A stretch of 64,000 nt of DNA, taken from Novosphingobium sp. (GTDB taxonomy: Bacteria > Pseudomonadota > Alphaproteobacteria > Sphingomonadales > Sphingomonadaceae). Both the position numbers and the translations under genes were made by a program. Positions 24,084 to 32,220 of the stretch are shown one piece after another. The DNA lies in contig JAGHZR010000013.1 in NCBI GenBank assembly GCA_017745295.1, positions 32,240 to 96,239 of the forward strand, written 5' to 3'. How positions within the stretch are numbered: position 1 is the first letter of the stretch; the number at the start of each line of letters is the position of its first letter. A model generated the notes under the pieces. The model ran no database searches, was not told the origin of the DNA, and saw nothing but the letters and a program-made list of their open reading frames with translations.

Positions 24084-24142
24084 TGCGTTTCCTCTTCCGC
24101 CGGGCGCTTGCCAAATCGCACGCCCTGCGGCAAGGGAAAGCC

Positions 24143-24847
24143 ATGGTTCCCTTTTCGTTCTGCGCACAGGAATTGCAGCTCGTGCCGGCCCCGGAAGGCA
24201 CGCCGAGCGGACGGGGCGCGGCACTCTACTGGCCGCGCGAGCAGGCGCTGCTGTTGGCGGACCTCCACCTTGAAAAGGCGAGCTTCTATGCGCGCGGCGG
24301 GCAGATGCTGCCGCCCTACGACAGCCGCGAGACGCTGGAACGCCTGGCCCTCGCGGTGCGGCGGACCGGCGCCCGGCGAGTTTTCGCACTGGGCGACAAC
24401 TTCCACGACAGCAAGGGCACCGAGCGACTCGAACCCCATGCCGCCGGGATGCTCGGCGCCCTCACCCGTGCGCTCGACTGGGTGTGGATCACCGGCAATC
24501 ACGACCCGCATCTCGGCAGCGAGGCGGGCGGCACGCGGGTGGACGAGATCGTGGTGGACGGCATCGCCCTGCGCCACGAAGCTCGGCCCGGCACCACGGA
24601 GCCCGAGCTTTCCGGCCATTTCCACCCCCGTCTGATCGTCCATGCGCGTGGCCGCCGGATCGCCCGGCCCTGCGTGGTGCACAGCGGCAATCGCCTGATC
24701 CTGCCTGCTTTCGGCGCGCTCACGGGTGGCATGGACGCGGCCGATCCGGCGATCCTCAAGGCGCTGCAACCGGCCAGCCAGATAGACGCCCTGCTGGCCG
24801 CGAAAGACCAGTTGCTGCGCTACCCCCTCTGGCGATCCGCGGCCTGA
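24143..24847 (+). CDS. pdeM: ligase-associated DNA damage response endonuclease PdeM
   Basis: This 234-aa calcineurin-like phosphoesterase has metal motifs LLADLHLEKASF, FALGDNFHD, ITGNHDPH and SGHFHPR. This set and length match PdeM, a metal-dependent nuclease usually found beside an ATP-dependent ligase and exonuclease-helicase. Here neither partner is adjacent. The ATG at 24143 follows AAGGGAAAG. It lies upstream of infC but 140 bases away, so it is probably a separate unit. Confidence 0.85.
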   Translation: MVPFSFCAQELQLVPAPEGTPSGRGAALYWPREQALLLADLHLEKASFYARGGQMLPPYDSRETLERLALAVRRTGARRVFALGDNFHDSKGTERLEPHAAGMLGALTRALDWVWITGNHDPHLGSEAGGTRVDEIVVDGIALRHEARPGTTEPELSGHFHPRLIVHARGRRIARPCVVHSGNRLILPAFGALTGGMDAADPAILKALQPASQIDALLAAKDQLLRYPLWRSAA

Positions 24848-24857
24848 TTGCCTATAT

Positions 24858-24988
24858 GGCGTCATGACCATTTCAACTGGTCGGGGCGTTCTGTAGAATT
24901 TACGCGAAATCGTGCTTTGCGTGCGGACGCGATTCGCATTAATGACGCCCCACTCGCCTAGCGACAGCAACGATTCAGGAGAACGCTT
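24858..24988 (+). promoter_or_regulatory. structured infC leader
   Basis: The leader contains nested inverted segments. GGGGCGT (24883-24889) pairs with ACGCCCC (24945-24951). Inside these, GCGAAATCG and CGATTCGC can pair with one bulge. TGGCGTCAT (24858-24866) also complements ATGACGCCC (24943-24950), giving an alternative pairing. The AGGAG ribosome site is at 24977-24981. Competing pairings suggest RNA-level control; this is a reading by eye. Confidence 0.4.
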
Positions 24989-25531
24989 ATAGCACCCCCA
25001 CCCCGGCGTATGATGACGCCACCGGTCAAGAGCGGACCGCGCTACAATAACATGATCCAGTCGGACAAGGTCCGCGTGATCGATCAGGACGGCGAGAATA
25101 TCGGCGTCATGTACACGCGCCAGGCCATCGAGCAGGCGGCCGAAGTCGGCCTCGACCTGGTCGAAGTCTCGCCGAACGCGGATCCGCCGGTGTGCAAGTT
25201 CCTCGATGTAGGCAAATACCGGTACGAGGCCCAGAAAAAGGCCAATGCCGCGCGCAAGACCCAGAAGACGCAGGAGATCAAGGAGATCAAGATGCGTCCG
25301 AACATCGACGACCACGACTACGACACCAAGATGCGTAACGTGGTTCGTTTCATCGGCGACGGTGACAAGGTGAAGGTGACTCTGCGCTTCCGCGGTCGTG
25401 AGCTTTCGCACCAGCAGCTGGGCATGAACCTGCTCCGCCGCGTGCAGGAAGACGTGGCTGACATCGCCAAGATCGAAGCCTATCCGCGCATGGAAGGCCG
25501 CCAGATGCTGATGGTCCTGTCGCCGAAGTAA
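24989..25531 (+). CDS. infC: translation initiation factor IF-3 (ATA start)
   Basis: IF-3 prevents early 50S joining and checks start codons. The ORF from the first ATG (25010) misses the N-terminus. ATA at 24989 is in frame, seven bases after AGGAG, and yields (I/M)[18 protein letters not shown], a sphingomonad-type IF-3 N-terminus. infC normally uses a rare start (AUU) for autoregulation by IF-3 itself. The total is 180 residues. Conserved parts: [33 protein letters not shown] and [21 protein letters not shown] terminator follows. Confidence 0.93.
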   Translation: MAPPPRRMMTPPVKSGPRYNNMIQSDKVRVIDQDGENIGVMYTRQAIEQAAEVGLDLVEVSPNADPPVCKFLDVGKYRYEAQKKANAARKTQKTQEIKEIKMRPNIDDHDYDTKMRNVVRFIGDGDKVKVTLRFRGRELSHQQLGMNLLRRVQEDVADIAKIEAYPRMEGRQMLMVLSPK

Positions 25532-25558
25532 GCGACGGCTTCAGTACCTGACTAACAC

Positions 25559-25592
25559 GAAGGGCGTGCCGCAAGGCGCGCCCTTTGTTTTT
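25559..25592 (+). terminator. infC terminator
   Basis: AAGGGCG-T-GCC, loop GCAA, GGC-G-CGCCCTTT form a GC-rich stem followed by GTTTTT. It is a standard intrinsic terminator 28 bases after the infC stop. Confidence 0.85.
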
Positions 25593-25644
25593 GGAGTCGG
25601 GCGCAGATGGCCCCTCCTCCATGCTCTCAAGAACAGGACACCTC

Positions 25645-25703
25645 GTCGCCCCCGCGAAGGCGCTGCCGCAAGGAAGCGGGATCCCCGCCTTCGCGGGGAT
25701 GAC
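25645..25703. repeat. REP-like palindromic repeat, family B, copy 1
   Basis: GTCGCCCCCGCGAAGGCG at the left end and CCCCGCCTTCGCGGGGATGA at the right form complementary arms, with AAGGAAGCGGGATC between. Copy 2 (63069-63142) keeps the same layout. It lies between infC and the J-domain gene. Confidence 0.65.
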
Positions 25704-25785
25704 GGAAAAAGGTGCATGATTAGGGAGCGATGGTGCAAGGCGGGGCGATCACGCCCTGCCTCAAGCGCCACCGGTCAGGCCGCGC

Positions 25786-26319
25786 TCAGCCCTTCCATTC
25801 GCGGCGTTCTTCCGCCGCGCGCAGGACTTCGTAAGCGAGCTGATAAGTCTGGAACGCCTTCGCCGCTTCCGGATCGTTGGGCTTCACGTCCGGGTGCACT
25901 TCCTTGGCCCGTGTCCGCCAGGCCTTGCGGACGGCATCGAAGTCGGCATCCGGATCGAGACCGAGCGCTTCCAGTGCGCGCAGTTCGTCGCGGCTGCGGC
26001 TGCCGTCGCCCGAGCCGGTCCAGCCGTAGTGCGCCGATTCCTTGTAGCCCGAACTCTCCGTCCGCTCCTCGGCTTCGCGCCGGGCGGCTTCCTCGGCATC
26101 CAGACCCGCGAAATAGTCCCAGCCGGCATTGTATTCGGCGGCGTGCTTCTGGCAGAAATACCAGCGATCCGGGCTGTTCGGGCTCTTGGGTGCGGGGCAA
26201 TTGCCAGGTTCGGTGCAGCCGTGCCGATCGCACAGGCGCACTTGTGCCGCCTCGCGCGAGCTGCCGTAGCTGCGCCAGCGCGGGAAACCCCAGTCCATCG
26301 ATCGACCTGCGCGACTCAT
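25786..26319 (-). CDS. J-domain protein with N-terminal zinc-like region
   Basis: This is a 177-aa protein from ATG 26319. The C-terminal J-domain (about 110-176) has ALEALGLDPDADFDAVRKAW and the catalytic HPD (KEVHPDVK) that stimulates Hsp70 ATPase. The N-terminal part has CDRHGCTEPGNCPAPK and WYFCQKHAAEYN, a Cys/His set that may bind zinc. The layout (zinc-like N-terminus, J-domain at the end) is unlike DnaJ. The partner is probably DnaK in the cytoplasm. The strand is opposite to infC. Confidence 0.85.
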   Translation of the reverse strand: MSRAGRSMDWGFPRWRSYGSSREAAQVRLCDRHGCTEPGNCPAPKSPNSPDRWYFCQKHAAEYNAGWDYFAGLDAEEAARREAEERTESSGYKESAHYGWTGSGDGSRSRDELRALEALGLDPDADFDAVRKAWRTRAKEVHPDVKPNDPEAAKAFQTYQLAYEVLRAAEERREWKG

Positions 26320-26370
26320 CCGGCGAGCGATACCTGCCCTTCCGAAGCCAATGCAAGCACCGATCCATGC

Positions 26371-26403
26371 AAAAAGGCCCGGCTCGCATGCGCGAACCGG
26401 GCC
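26371..26403 (-). terminator. terminator of tol-pal operon
   Basis: On the minus strand, GGCCCGGTTCGC, loop, GCGAGCCGGGCC are followed by TTTTT (26371-26375 as A run on plus). It lies 25 bases past the pal stop. Confidence 0.9.
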
Positions 26404-26427
26404 TCCATCACAATTGCGGCAGCGAGA

Positions 26428-26961
26428 TCAGTCGATCGTGACCGTCACCGCGCGGCGGTTCTGCGCCCACGAGGCCTCGTCCGAACCGAGCGCGATCGGG
26501 CGCTCCTTGCCGTAGCTCACGGTGTTCAGGCGCGAGGGATCGATGCCCAGGCTGATGAGGTAGTTCTTGGCCGCATTGGCGCGGCGCTCACCCAGCGCGA
26601 GGTTGTATTCGCGGGTGCCGCGTTCGTCGGCATGACCCTCGATCGTGGCGCGCTTGCTGGGGTACTGCTGCAGCCACTGGGCCTGCTTCGACAGCGCGGC
26701 CTGGTCGGTGGCGTCCACGGTGTCTTCGTTGAGCTGGAAGTAGATGGTGTCCGAACCCATCATGCGCGCGACGAAGTCGGCCTGGCTGCCCGGCTGCGGG
26801 CCGCTCGGCGGCGGGGTGGTCTGGGTGGTGGTTGCCGGGCCCGGCTCGGGCGGCAGTTCCTTCGGCGCCTTCGACGCGCACGCCGACATGGCAAGCGCCC
26901 CGGCGATGAGGAGCATTGTCGATCCGGTCTTCACATGACGGCGGTACATGAGGGCAGGCAT
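26428..26961 (-). CDS. pal: peptidoglycan-associated lipoprotein Pal
   Basis: This 177-aa outer-membrane lipoprotein has a signal peptide ending in lipobox LAMSAC (Cys near residue 28), then a Pro/Gly-rich linker. The OmpA-like domain contains ATIEGHADERGTREYNLALG, ERRANAAKNYL and NRRAVTVTID, which bind meso-DAP peptidoglycan. It anchors the outer membrane and works with TolB. It is the last gene of the tol operon and is followed by a strong terminator. It begins MPALMYRRHVK; a slightly shorter ATG is possible. Confidence 0.95.
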   Translation of the reverse strand: MPALMYRRHVKTGSTMLLIAGALAMSACASKAPKELPPEPGPATTTQTTPPPSGPQPGSQADFVARMMGSDTIYFQLNEDTVDATDQAALSKQAQWLQQYPSKRATIEGHADERGTREYNLALGERRANAAKNYLISLGIDPSRLNTVSYGKERPIALGSDEASWAQNRRAVTVTID

Positions 26962-27100
26962 GAGGCAATCTCCTAAGGTGCGCAGCCAATTATGAATGGC
27001 CTGCGATTGTTGAAGTTTCGTTTAATTTTCGAAGCTGTCAACCTGAACGCGCCCCTCCCTCTGCGGAAGGAGCCCGGTTCAGGCGACGGATCGGGAACGG

Positions 27101-28507
27101 TCAGGGGCGGACGGGACCCCAGGCCGGGTCCGAGGCGCCCACCGGGGTCGGCAGGCGGCGCTCGTTGCGCCCGGTCAGATCGACCTGCCAGATCGACGCG
27201 GTTCCCGCACCCTTGGCGGTGCGGAAGAACTGGATGATACGGCCGTTCGGCGACCAGGTGGGCGCCTCGTCCTGCCACGAATCCGTCAAGTGGCGCAGCC
27301 CGCCGCCGCTGGGGTTCATCACCGCGATGCGCAAGTTGCCCGCCACGTGGGTAAAGGCGATCTGGTCGCCGCGCGGGCTCCATTCGGGCGTGGCCGACCG
27401 GCCACCGAAGAAGCTGATGCGGTGCTGGTTGGAACCGTCCGCGTTCATCACGTAGATCTGCTGGTTGCCCGAGCGGTCGCTCTCGAACACGATCTGGCTG
27501 CCGTCCGGCGAATAGGACCCGCCGATCGAGATGCCCGGCGTGTTGGTCAGGCGCTGCGGGGTGCCGCCGCCGGCCGAGGAGATGCGGTAGATGTCGGTAT
27601 TGCCGCCTGAGGCCATCGAATAGAGCACCCACTTGCCGTCCGGCGACCAGCGCGGGGCCATCGTCGGGTTGCCGGTGCGGGCGATCAGCTTCTGCGTGTT
27701 GCTGGCGAGATCGTAGACGTAGATGCTCGGCTGTCCGTTGAGGTACGACAGATAGAGGATCTTCGAATAGTCCGGCGAATAGCGCGGGGTCAGCGCAGTC
27801 GACTGGCCGCTGGTCAGGTAGCGGTGGTTGGCACCGTCCGAATCCATGATCGCCAGACGCTTCATGCGGTGGTCCTTGGGACCGGTCTCGGCGATATAGG
27901 CAATCTTGGAATCGAAGAACGGGCTTTCGCCCGAAAGGCGCGAATAGACCATGTCGGCGCACTTGTGCGCGGCGCGGCGCCAGTCCGACGGCGGAACCTG
28001 CCAGCCGCCCTTCACCAGCTGCTGCTTGAGCGCGACGTCATAGAGGTAGCAGCCGACCGTGATCTGACCGCCCGCACCGGCGCGTACATAGCCCTGCACC
28101 AGCATGTTCGCGGCGCGCGCCGACCAGGTCGGGAAGTCCGGCGACTGGATCTGCGCATAGGCAGGCTGCGGCAGGCCGTCCGGGCCGGAGGGCTTGAACA
28201 GGCCGTTGTTCTTGAGGTCGGCGGCGACGACTTGCGACAGCGCACGGCCGAGCGCGGCGGTGGAACCGGCATTGGTGCCGGTGGGCACGTCGGCGTCGGT
28301 CGCGAACGTGGTGATGGCGATGCCGAGGTCCTGCCAGTCGCTGTCATCCGAGACGGTGACCTGAAGGCCGCCATCCTCGTCGGCAGGCGCCTGCTGGCCG
28401 GTCGGAACCGACTGCGGAGCGGGAACCGGCGGCGCGCTCTGCGCGAAGGCGGCCACGGAACCGGAAAGCAACAGGCCGAAAGCAGCGATGTGGATGATCT
28501 TTTTCAT
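27101..28507 (-). CDS. tolB: Tol-Pal system protein TolB
   Basis: This is a 468-aa periplasmic protein with a signal peptide (MKKIIHIAAFGLLLSGSVAA...FAQ). An N-terminal alpha/beta domain (about 45-175) is followed by five-to-six PD40 beta-propeller repeats, seen as SPDYSKILYLS, SPDGKWVLYSM, SPDGSQIVFES, SPRGDQIAFTH and SPNGRIIQFF. It binds Pal and links inner-membrane TolQRA to the outer membrane. It overlaps the tolA end by four bases. The C-terminus ends early with GASDPAWGPVRP as usual. Confidence 0.96.
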   Translation of the reverse strand: MKKIIHIAAFGLLLSGSVAAFAQSAPPVPAPQSVPTGQQAPADEDGGLQVTVSDDSDWQDLGIAITTFATDADVPTGTNAGSTAALGRALSQVVAADLKNNGLFKPSGPDGLPQPAYAQIQSPDFPTWSARAANMLVQGYVRAGAGGQITVGCYLYDVALKQQLVKGGWQVPPSDWRRAAHKCADMVYSRLSGESPFFDSKIAYIAETGPKDHRMKRLAIMDSDGANHRYLTSGQSTALTPRYSPDYSKILYLSYLNGQPSIYVYDLASNTQKLIARTGNPTMAPRWSPDGKWVLYSMASGGNTDIYRISSAGGGTPQRLTNTPGISIGGSYSPDGSQIVFESDRSGNQQIYVMNADGSNQHRISFFGGRSATPEWSPRGDQIAFTHVAGNLRIAVMNPSGGGLRHLTDSWQDEAPTWSPNGRIIQFFRTAKGAGTASIWQVDLTGRNERRLPTPVGASDPAWGPVRP

Positions 28508-29475
28508 TGCGATAGCCTTCTGTCGAAGTTGGTCGTGATGACCTTCCAGCCGTTGTAGAGGTCTTCCGGCAGATTGAACGGAGCGGCAAGCTTCACCGCG
28601 CGGATCGCCTGTTCCTGGTGGCGCTTGACCTGGGCCGAGTTGGTCGCGGTCTGGCCAGTGGTGCGCAGTACCTGCGGCTCCCCGTCGAGGCTGCCGTCCT
28701 TGTTCAGGCGGAAGCGCACGGTGGTCACCAGAAGTTCCGCGTCGGCCCCCTGCGGCGCGGCCCAGTGCGGCTTGAGCTGGCGGCTGATCGCGCCGTTGAG
28801 CGCGGAAACCGCCGCCGGGCCGAGCGCCGCAGCAGGCGCGCCCTTGCCCTGGGTCGATGTCGCGCCCGAAACGCCCGCGAGGAAGTCGGCGCCGACGCGG
28901 CTGCCGCCCGCCTTCTTGGGTGGGGTGATCGCCTTGCTCGATGCCGAGCCGGACTTGCCGACGATCTTGTCGATCGCGCTGTTGTCGCGGCTGGCGGCGG
29001 GCTTGGTCGGTTTCTGGGCCGGAGCCTTCTGCGGCGCCGGTTTCGGCGCGGGCTTGGCCGGTGTGGGCTTTGGAGGCGCAGGCTTGGGCGGAGCCGGTTT
29101 CGGCGGCGCTGGCCGGGGCGCCGGAACCGGCTTCGGTTGCGGCTTGGGAGGCTGCGGGCGCGGCTGCGGTGCTGGCGCCGGAGGCGGCGGCACGGGCACC
29201 GGCTGCGGCGCAGGTTCCGGCTCGGGAGCCGGGGCCGGAGGTGGTGCGGCCTCACCGATTTCAGGCGCCATGTCGGGCGCGGCCTGGCTGAACGGGTCGG
29301 GCGACGTCGAGGTCATGCCGACCTGATCGCTCAGTGTCACCTCGATGCGCTGCGGCGGCTTCACGACGTCGGTCTGCGCTGGGCGCAGCACCATGATCGC
29401 CAGCACCGCAACGTGCAGCGCGACCGCCAGCGTGAGCCCCAGCCCCTCGTCCTTGCGCAATCCCAGCATTGCCAT
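28504..29475 (-). CDS. tolA: TolA-like envelope protein with Pro-rich spacer
   Basis: This 323-aa protein has one N-terminal membrane helix (LTLAVALHVAVLAIMVLRP, residues about 13-31). A spacer of about 110 residues is almost entirely Pro, Ala and Lys/Gln repeats (about 60-175). A C-terminal TonB/TolA-like domain (about 210-320) contains FRLNKDGSLDG. In E. coli TolA the spacer is an Ala-rich helix; here it is a polyproline-like rod. It sits between tolR and tolB in the standard order, so it should be the TolA component. Confidence 0.85.
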   Translation of the reverse strand: MAMLGLRKDEGLGLTLAVALHVAVLAIMVLRPAQTDVVKPPQRIEVTLSDQVGMTSTSPDPFSQAAPDMAPEIGEAAPPPAPAPEPEPAPQPVPVPPPPAPAPQPRPQPPKPQPKPVPAPRPAPPKPAPPKPAPPKPTPAKPAPKPAPQKAPAQKPTKPAASRDNSAIDKIVGKSGSASSKAITPPKKAGGSRVGADFLAGVSGATSTQGKGAPAAALGPAAVSALNGAISRQLKPHWAAPQGADAELLVTTVRFRLNKDGSLDGEPQVLRTTGQTATNSAQVKRHQEQAIRAVKLAAPFNLPEDLYNGWKVITTNFDRRLSQ

Positions 29476-29489
29476 CGTGCCAGCCTAAC

Positions 29490-29948
29490 TCAGCCGCCTG
29501 AACCGCTGCTGACGCCCGTCACCAGCGAGATCGAGGTGAAACCGGCATGGTTCAGCTCGCCCATCACGTCGATCACCCGGCCGTAGTCGAGCGCCTTGTC
29601 GGCGCGCAGCGTGACTTGCGGCTTGCGACCGTCGGCACCGTCCGGAACGGAAGCGAGCCGCTCGGCCAGTTCGCCGGGGGCGAGCGCTTCGGTCTCGTAG
29701 TAGATCGTGCCGTCGCGCTGGACCGTGATCGTGACCTGGTCCTGCTCCTCGTTCATCGCCTTGGCGCGGCTGTCGGGCAGCTCGATCGGCACCGCCGCCT
29801 TGAGCAGCGGCGCGGTGACCATGAAGATGATGAGCAGCACCAGCATGACGTCGACCAGCGGCGTCACGTTGATTTCGGCCATGGGGGTACGTCCCCCGCC
29901 GCTGCGCCGGCTATTTCGCCTGCCGCCGCCGGAAACGCCCATGCCCAT
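29490..29948 (-). CDS. tolR: Tol-Pal proton-channel protein TolR (ExbD family)
   Basis: This is a 152-aa single-pass inner-membrane protein. The N-terminus is RNSRRSGGGRTPMAEINVTP, and the membrane helix starts PLVDVMLVLLIIFMV. The Asp in LVDVML is the essential proton-path residue. The periplasmic domain follows (VTIQRDGTIYYE-like; VTLRADKALDYGRVIDVMG). The start overlaps the tolQ stop by one base. It is part of the TolQR motor that drives TolA. Confidence 0.95.
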   Translation of the reverse strand: MGMGVSGGGRRNSRRSGGGRTPMAEINVTPLVDVMLVLLIIFMVTAPLLKAAVPIELPDSRAKAMNEEQDQVTITVQRDGTIYYETEALAPGELAERLASVPDGADGRKPQVTLRADKALDYGRVIDVMGELNHAGFTSISLVTGVSSGSGG

Positions 29949-30658
29949 CAGCGCTGCTCCAGCTCACGCGTGAGCGCGGAGTGCAGGCGGTCGGCAAAGC
30001 GCTGAAGGCGCGATTCGAACAGGTTCACGCGGTGCGAGAAGCGGTTGTAGGCGATGACTGCCGGGATCGCCGCGAACAGGCCGATGGCCGTGGCGAACAG
30101 CGCCTCAGAAATACCGGGCGCGACCACCGCGAGCGAGGAATTCTGCTGCTGGCCGATCTGAAAGAAGCTGTTCATGATGCCCCAGACGGTGCCGAACAGA
30201 CCGACGAAAGGCGCCACCGAACCCACGGTCGCCAGGAAGTTCAGGCGGTTGGAAATGCGGTCGCTTTCCTCGCCGACCGAGGAGGTCATCGCGAGAGCGA
30301 TGCGCTCGCGCGCGCCGTCGGGATCGAACTTGGGCATGGCGGCATTGCGGCGCCATTCGGCGAGACCGGCGCCCGCGACTTTGCCCATCGGCACGTCGCC
30401 GCGGCGGCGTTCTTTCTGGTAGGCCTCGAAGTTCTGAGCTTCCCAGAAGCCTTCCTCATAGTCCGCGCACTTGCGGTTGAGGCTGCCGATGCGCAGCATG
30501 AAGCTGATGATGATGGCCCAGACCCAGACGCTCGCCAGGATCAGCCCCGCCATGATCGACTGCACGACGATATCGGCGTGGAGGAACAGCTTTACCGGGT
30601 TGAGGTGGTCGGAATCGCTGCCGATGGTGACGGCAGAGGCGAGCAGTTCAAAAGTCAT
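29948..30658 (-). CDS. tolQ: Tol-Pal proton-channel protein TolQ (ExbB family)
   Basis: This 236-aa inner-membrane protein has three membrane helices: about 32-52 (MAGLILASVWVWAIIISFML), 140-162 (LATVGSVAPFVGLFGTVWGI) and 178-205 (GISEALFATAIGLFAAIPAV). FVGLFGTVWGIMNSF and EALFATAIGLFAAIPAVIAYN are the MotA/TolQ/ExbB signatures. It forms the proton channel with TolR. It overlaps ybgC by four bases. Confidence 0.96.
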   Translation of the reverse strand: MTFELLASAVTIGSDSDHLNPVKLFLHADIVVQSIMAGLILASVWVWAIIISFMLRIGSLNRKCADYEEGFWEAQNFEAYQKERRRGDVPMGKVAGAGLAEWRRNAAMPKFDPDGARERIALAMTSSVGEESDRISNRLNFLATVGSVAPFVGLFGTVWGIMNSFFQIGQQQNSSLAVVAPGISEALFATAIGLFAAIPAVIAYNRFSHRVNLFESRLQRFADRLHSALTRELEQR

Positions 30659-31119
30659 TCTGGTCCTCTCGGATGCTCTTGCATGAGCGAGGCGAAAGCA
30701 TGTTGCCAGGCGGCGGGCTGTTTGCGCGGTCGTCCTTCAGGACTGATGAACCCCACCTTTACCGTGGCTTCGGCAAGGCGGATTTCTCCGCGCCGCGCCA
30801 CTTGCCGGAGGGTGCAACTGACCCGTCCGACCTGCAGCGCATGGGTATCGATCACGACCGCATCGCCGAGGCGGGCGGGCGAGAGGTAGCGGATGTTCAC
30901 TTCCGCGACGGTGTAGAGCCCTTCCCCGGATTCCAGCGCCGCGCGCTGGTCTATGCCGAGAAGGTCGAGCAGGTCGGAGCGGGCGCGCTCGAACCAGCGG
31001 ATGTAATTGGCATGATAGACCACCCCGCCCGCGTCGGTGTCCTCGTAGAACACGCGAAGCGCATAGCGGTGAAGCGGGCCGTCGAGGACGCCGCTGGGGG
31101 GGAGTGGGTCGCTGCTCAT
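30655..31119 (-). CDS. ybgC: YbgC-family acyl-CoA thioesterase
   Basis: This 154-aa hotdog-fold protein has the active-site segment FYEDTDAGGVVYHANYIRWF; the Asp and His of DTDAGGVVYHANY are the catalytic residues. It is the first gene of the ybgC-tolQRAB-pal operon, as in most proteobacteria, where its role in envelope maintenance is unclear. The ATG at 31119 (MSSDPL) is used. The 326-base region upstream holds the probable operon promoter. Confidence 0.93.
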   Translation of the reverse strand: MSSDPLPPSGVLDGPLHRYALRVFYEDTDAGGVVYHANYIRWFERARSDLLDLLGIDQRAALESGEGLYTVAEVNIRYLSPARLGDAVVIDTHALQVGRVSCTLRQVARRGEIRLAEATVKVGFISPEGRPRKQPAAWQHAFASLMQEHPRGPE

Positions 31120-31322
31120 GCTGCCCGGTTGTGTAACGCGAGGCGGGCGCAGTGCAATCCACTCGTCGCACTTATCCCGCGCGCGCGGGCGAACGGACGG
31201 TTAATTGCGTCGTAATTGTGGTGTTTGTTGGAATTTGAGGCTTGCAGCAGCGACGAGCCATCCGGTTCGCGTGAACCCGGCTGCGCTCGAAAACCGACCT
31301 ATTCCGCACAAACCCTCTCCTC

Positions 31323-31350
31323 CCGCTCAGGCTGAGCCTGTCGAAGCCCC
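31323..31350. repeat. palindromic repeat family A, copy 1
   Basis: CCGCTCAGGCTGAGCCTGTC followed by GAAGCCCC. Same family as copies at 31382-31407 (inverted), 34293-34320 (inverted) and 34348-34376. Confidence 0.75.
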
Positions 31351-31381
31351 GGAGACACAGCACAGCGCGATGCCTCCCATC

Positions 31382-31407
31382 CCTCGACAAGCTCAGGATG
31401 AGCGGGG
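31382..31407. repeat. palindromic repeat family A, copy 2 (inverted)
   Basis: CCTCGACAAGCTCAGGATGA followed by GCGGGG. This is an inverted, slightly diverged partner of copy 1, separated by 31 bases. Confidence 0.7.
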
Positions 31408-31445
31408 GGCGATTGGCGGGAGTGGGTTGGGAAGTATTTCCCGCT

Positions 31446-31823
31446 TTATTCCGCGATCATCTGGAAGAACTGGCGGCCACCGAAGATGTGGACATGCAGA
31501 TGCGGCACTTCCTGGTGGCCGTTGGTGCCCATGTTGACCATCAGGCGATAGCCCGGTCCGTCTATTTCCAGCTGGCGCGTGACATGGCCCACCGCGCGCA
31601 TGAAACCGGCGATTTCCGCATCGTCGGCCTTGGCGGTGAAGTCGTCCCACGAAACATAGGCCGCCTTGGGGATCACCAGCACATGGACCGGCGCCTGCGG
31701 GCGGATATCGTTGAAGGCCAGCGCGAAGTCGTCCTCGTAGACCTTGCTGCACGGCAGTTCGCCGCGCAGGATCTTCGCGAAGACGTTGTTGTCGTCATAG
31801 GGCAGCTTGGGGTCGATCGGCAT
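31446..31823 (-). CDS. HIT-family nucleotide-binding protein
   Basis: This 125-aa histidine triad protein has the catalytic motif HLHVHIFGGR (HxHxH) near the C-terminus, and the N-terminal DDNNVFAKILRGELPCSKVY typical of HinT. HinT hydrolyses purine nucleoside phosphoramidates. It is the last gene of the his cluster, 23 bases after hisE. In sphingomonads this hisE-hinT pairing is common, but its reason is not known. Confidence 0.92.
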   Translation of the reverse strand: MPIDPKLPYDDNNVFAKILRGELPCSKVYEDDFALAFNDIRPQAPVHVLVIPKAAYVSWDDFTAKADDAEIAGFMRAVGHVTRQLEIDGPGYRLMVNMGTNGHQEVPHLHVHIFGGRQFFQMIAE

Positions 31824-31846
31824 CGGCTTCTCCGGGAGAATGGTAA

Positions 31847-32173
31847 TCAGGCCTGGGGACGGGCAGCCTTCTCGGCAATGCCCGAGACGCCTTCGCGGCG
31901 GTCGAGTTCTGCCAGCACCGCCGCGAACGGCACATCGCGCGCGCCGAGCAGGACCATGAGATGGAAGATCAGGTCCGAAGCCTCGCCCACCAGCGCCTTG
32001 TCGTCCTCGGTCAGGGCGGCGATCACGGTTTCGGTGGCTTCCTCGCCCAGCTTCTGCGCGATCTTGCCGAGGCCCCTGGCATGGAGCTTCGCGACGTAGC
32101 TGGTGTCGGGATCGGCGGCGCGGCGCGCGGCAATCGTGGCTTCGAGGCGGGCGAGAGTGTCGGGGCTGCTCAT
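31847..32173 (-). CDS. hisE: phosphoribosyl-ATP pyrophosphatase
   Basis: This 108-aa enzyme catalyses step 2 of histidine synthesis: phosphoribosyl-ATP to phosphoribosyl-AMP. The MazG-like motif is KIAQKLGEEATETVIAAL with Glu residues for Mg2+, then EASDLIFHLMVLL. The start at 32173 (MSSPDTLARLEAT) is chosen over a longer upstream frame with no homology. hisI is not in this window. Confidence 0.95.
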   Translation of the reverse strand: MSSPDTLARLEATIAARRAADPDTSYVAKLHARGLGKIAQKLGEEATETVIAALTEDDKALVGEASDLIFHLMVLLGARDVPFAAVLAELDRREGVSGIAEKAARPQA

Positions 32174-32220
32174 GCCATGCCCATGCGGTGCAAGCGCGGG
32201 CCGGTCAAGCAAAAGGCCGG

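Larger units (their letters stand above)
31120..31445. other. intergenic region upstream of ybgC-tol operon
   Basis: The stretch holds no gene. It contains two inverted copies of the family A palindromic repeat (31323-31350 and 31382-31407) and the AT-richer sequence TTAATTGCGTCGTAATTGTG (31200-31219) that may belong to the operon promoter. Confidence 0.5.

Noticed and set aside
24080..25411. 443-aa minus-strand frame over pdeM and infC
   Set aside because: Antisense to two well-supported genes and without any recognisable domain.
25645..25703. Possible CRISPR-like repeats
   Set aside because: Only two palindromic arms with no regular spacers; it is a REP-like element. No CRISPR array or cas gene is seen in the window.
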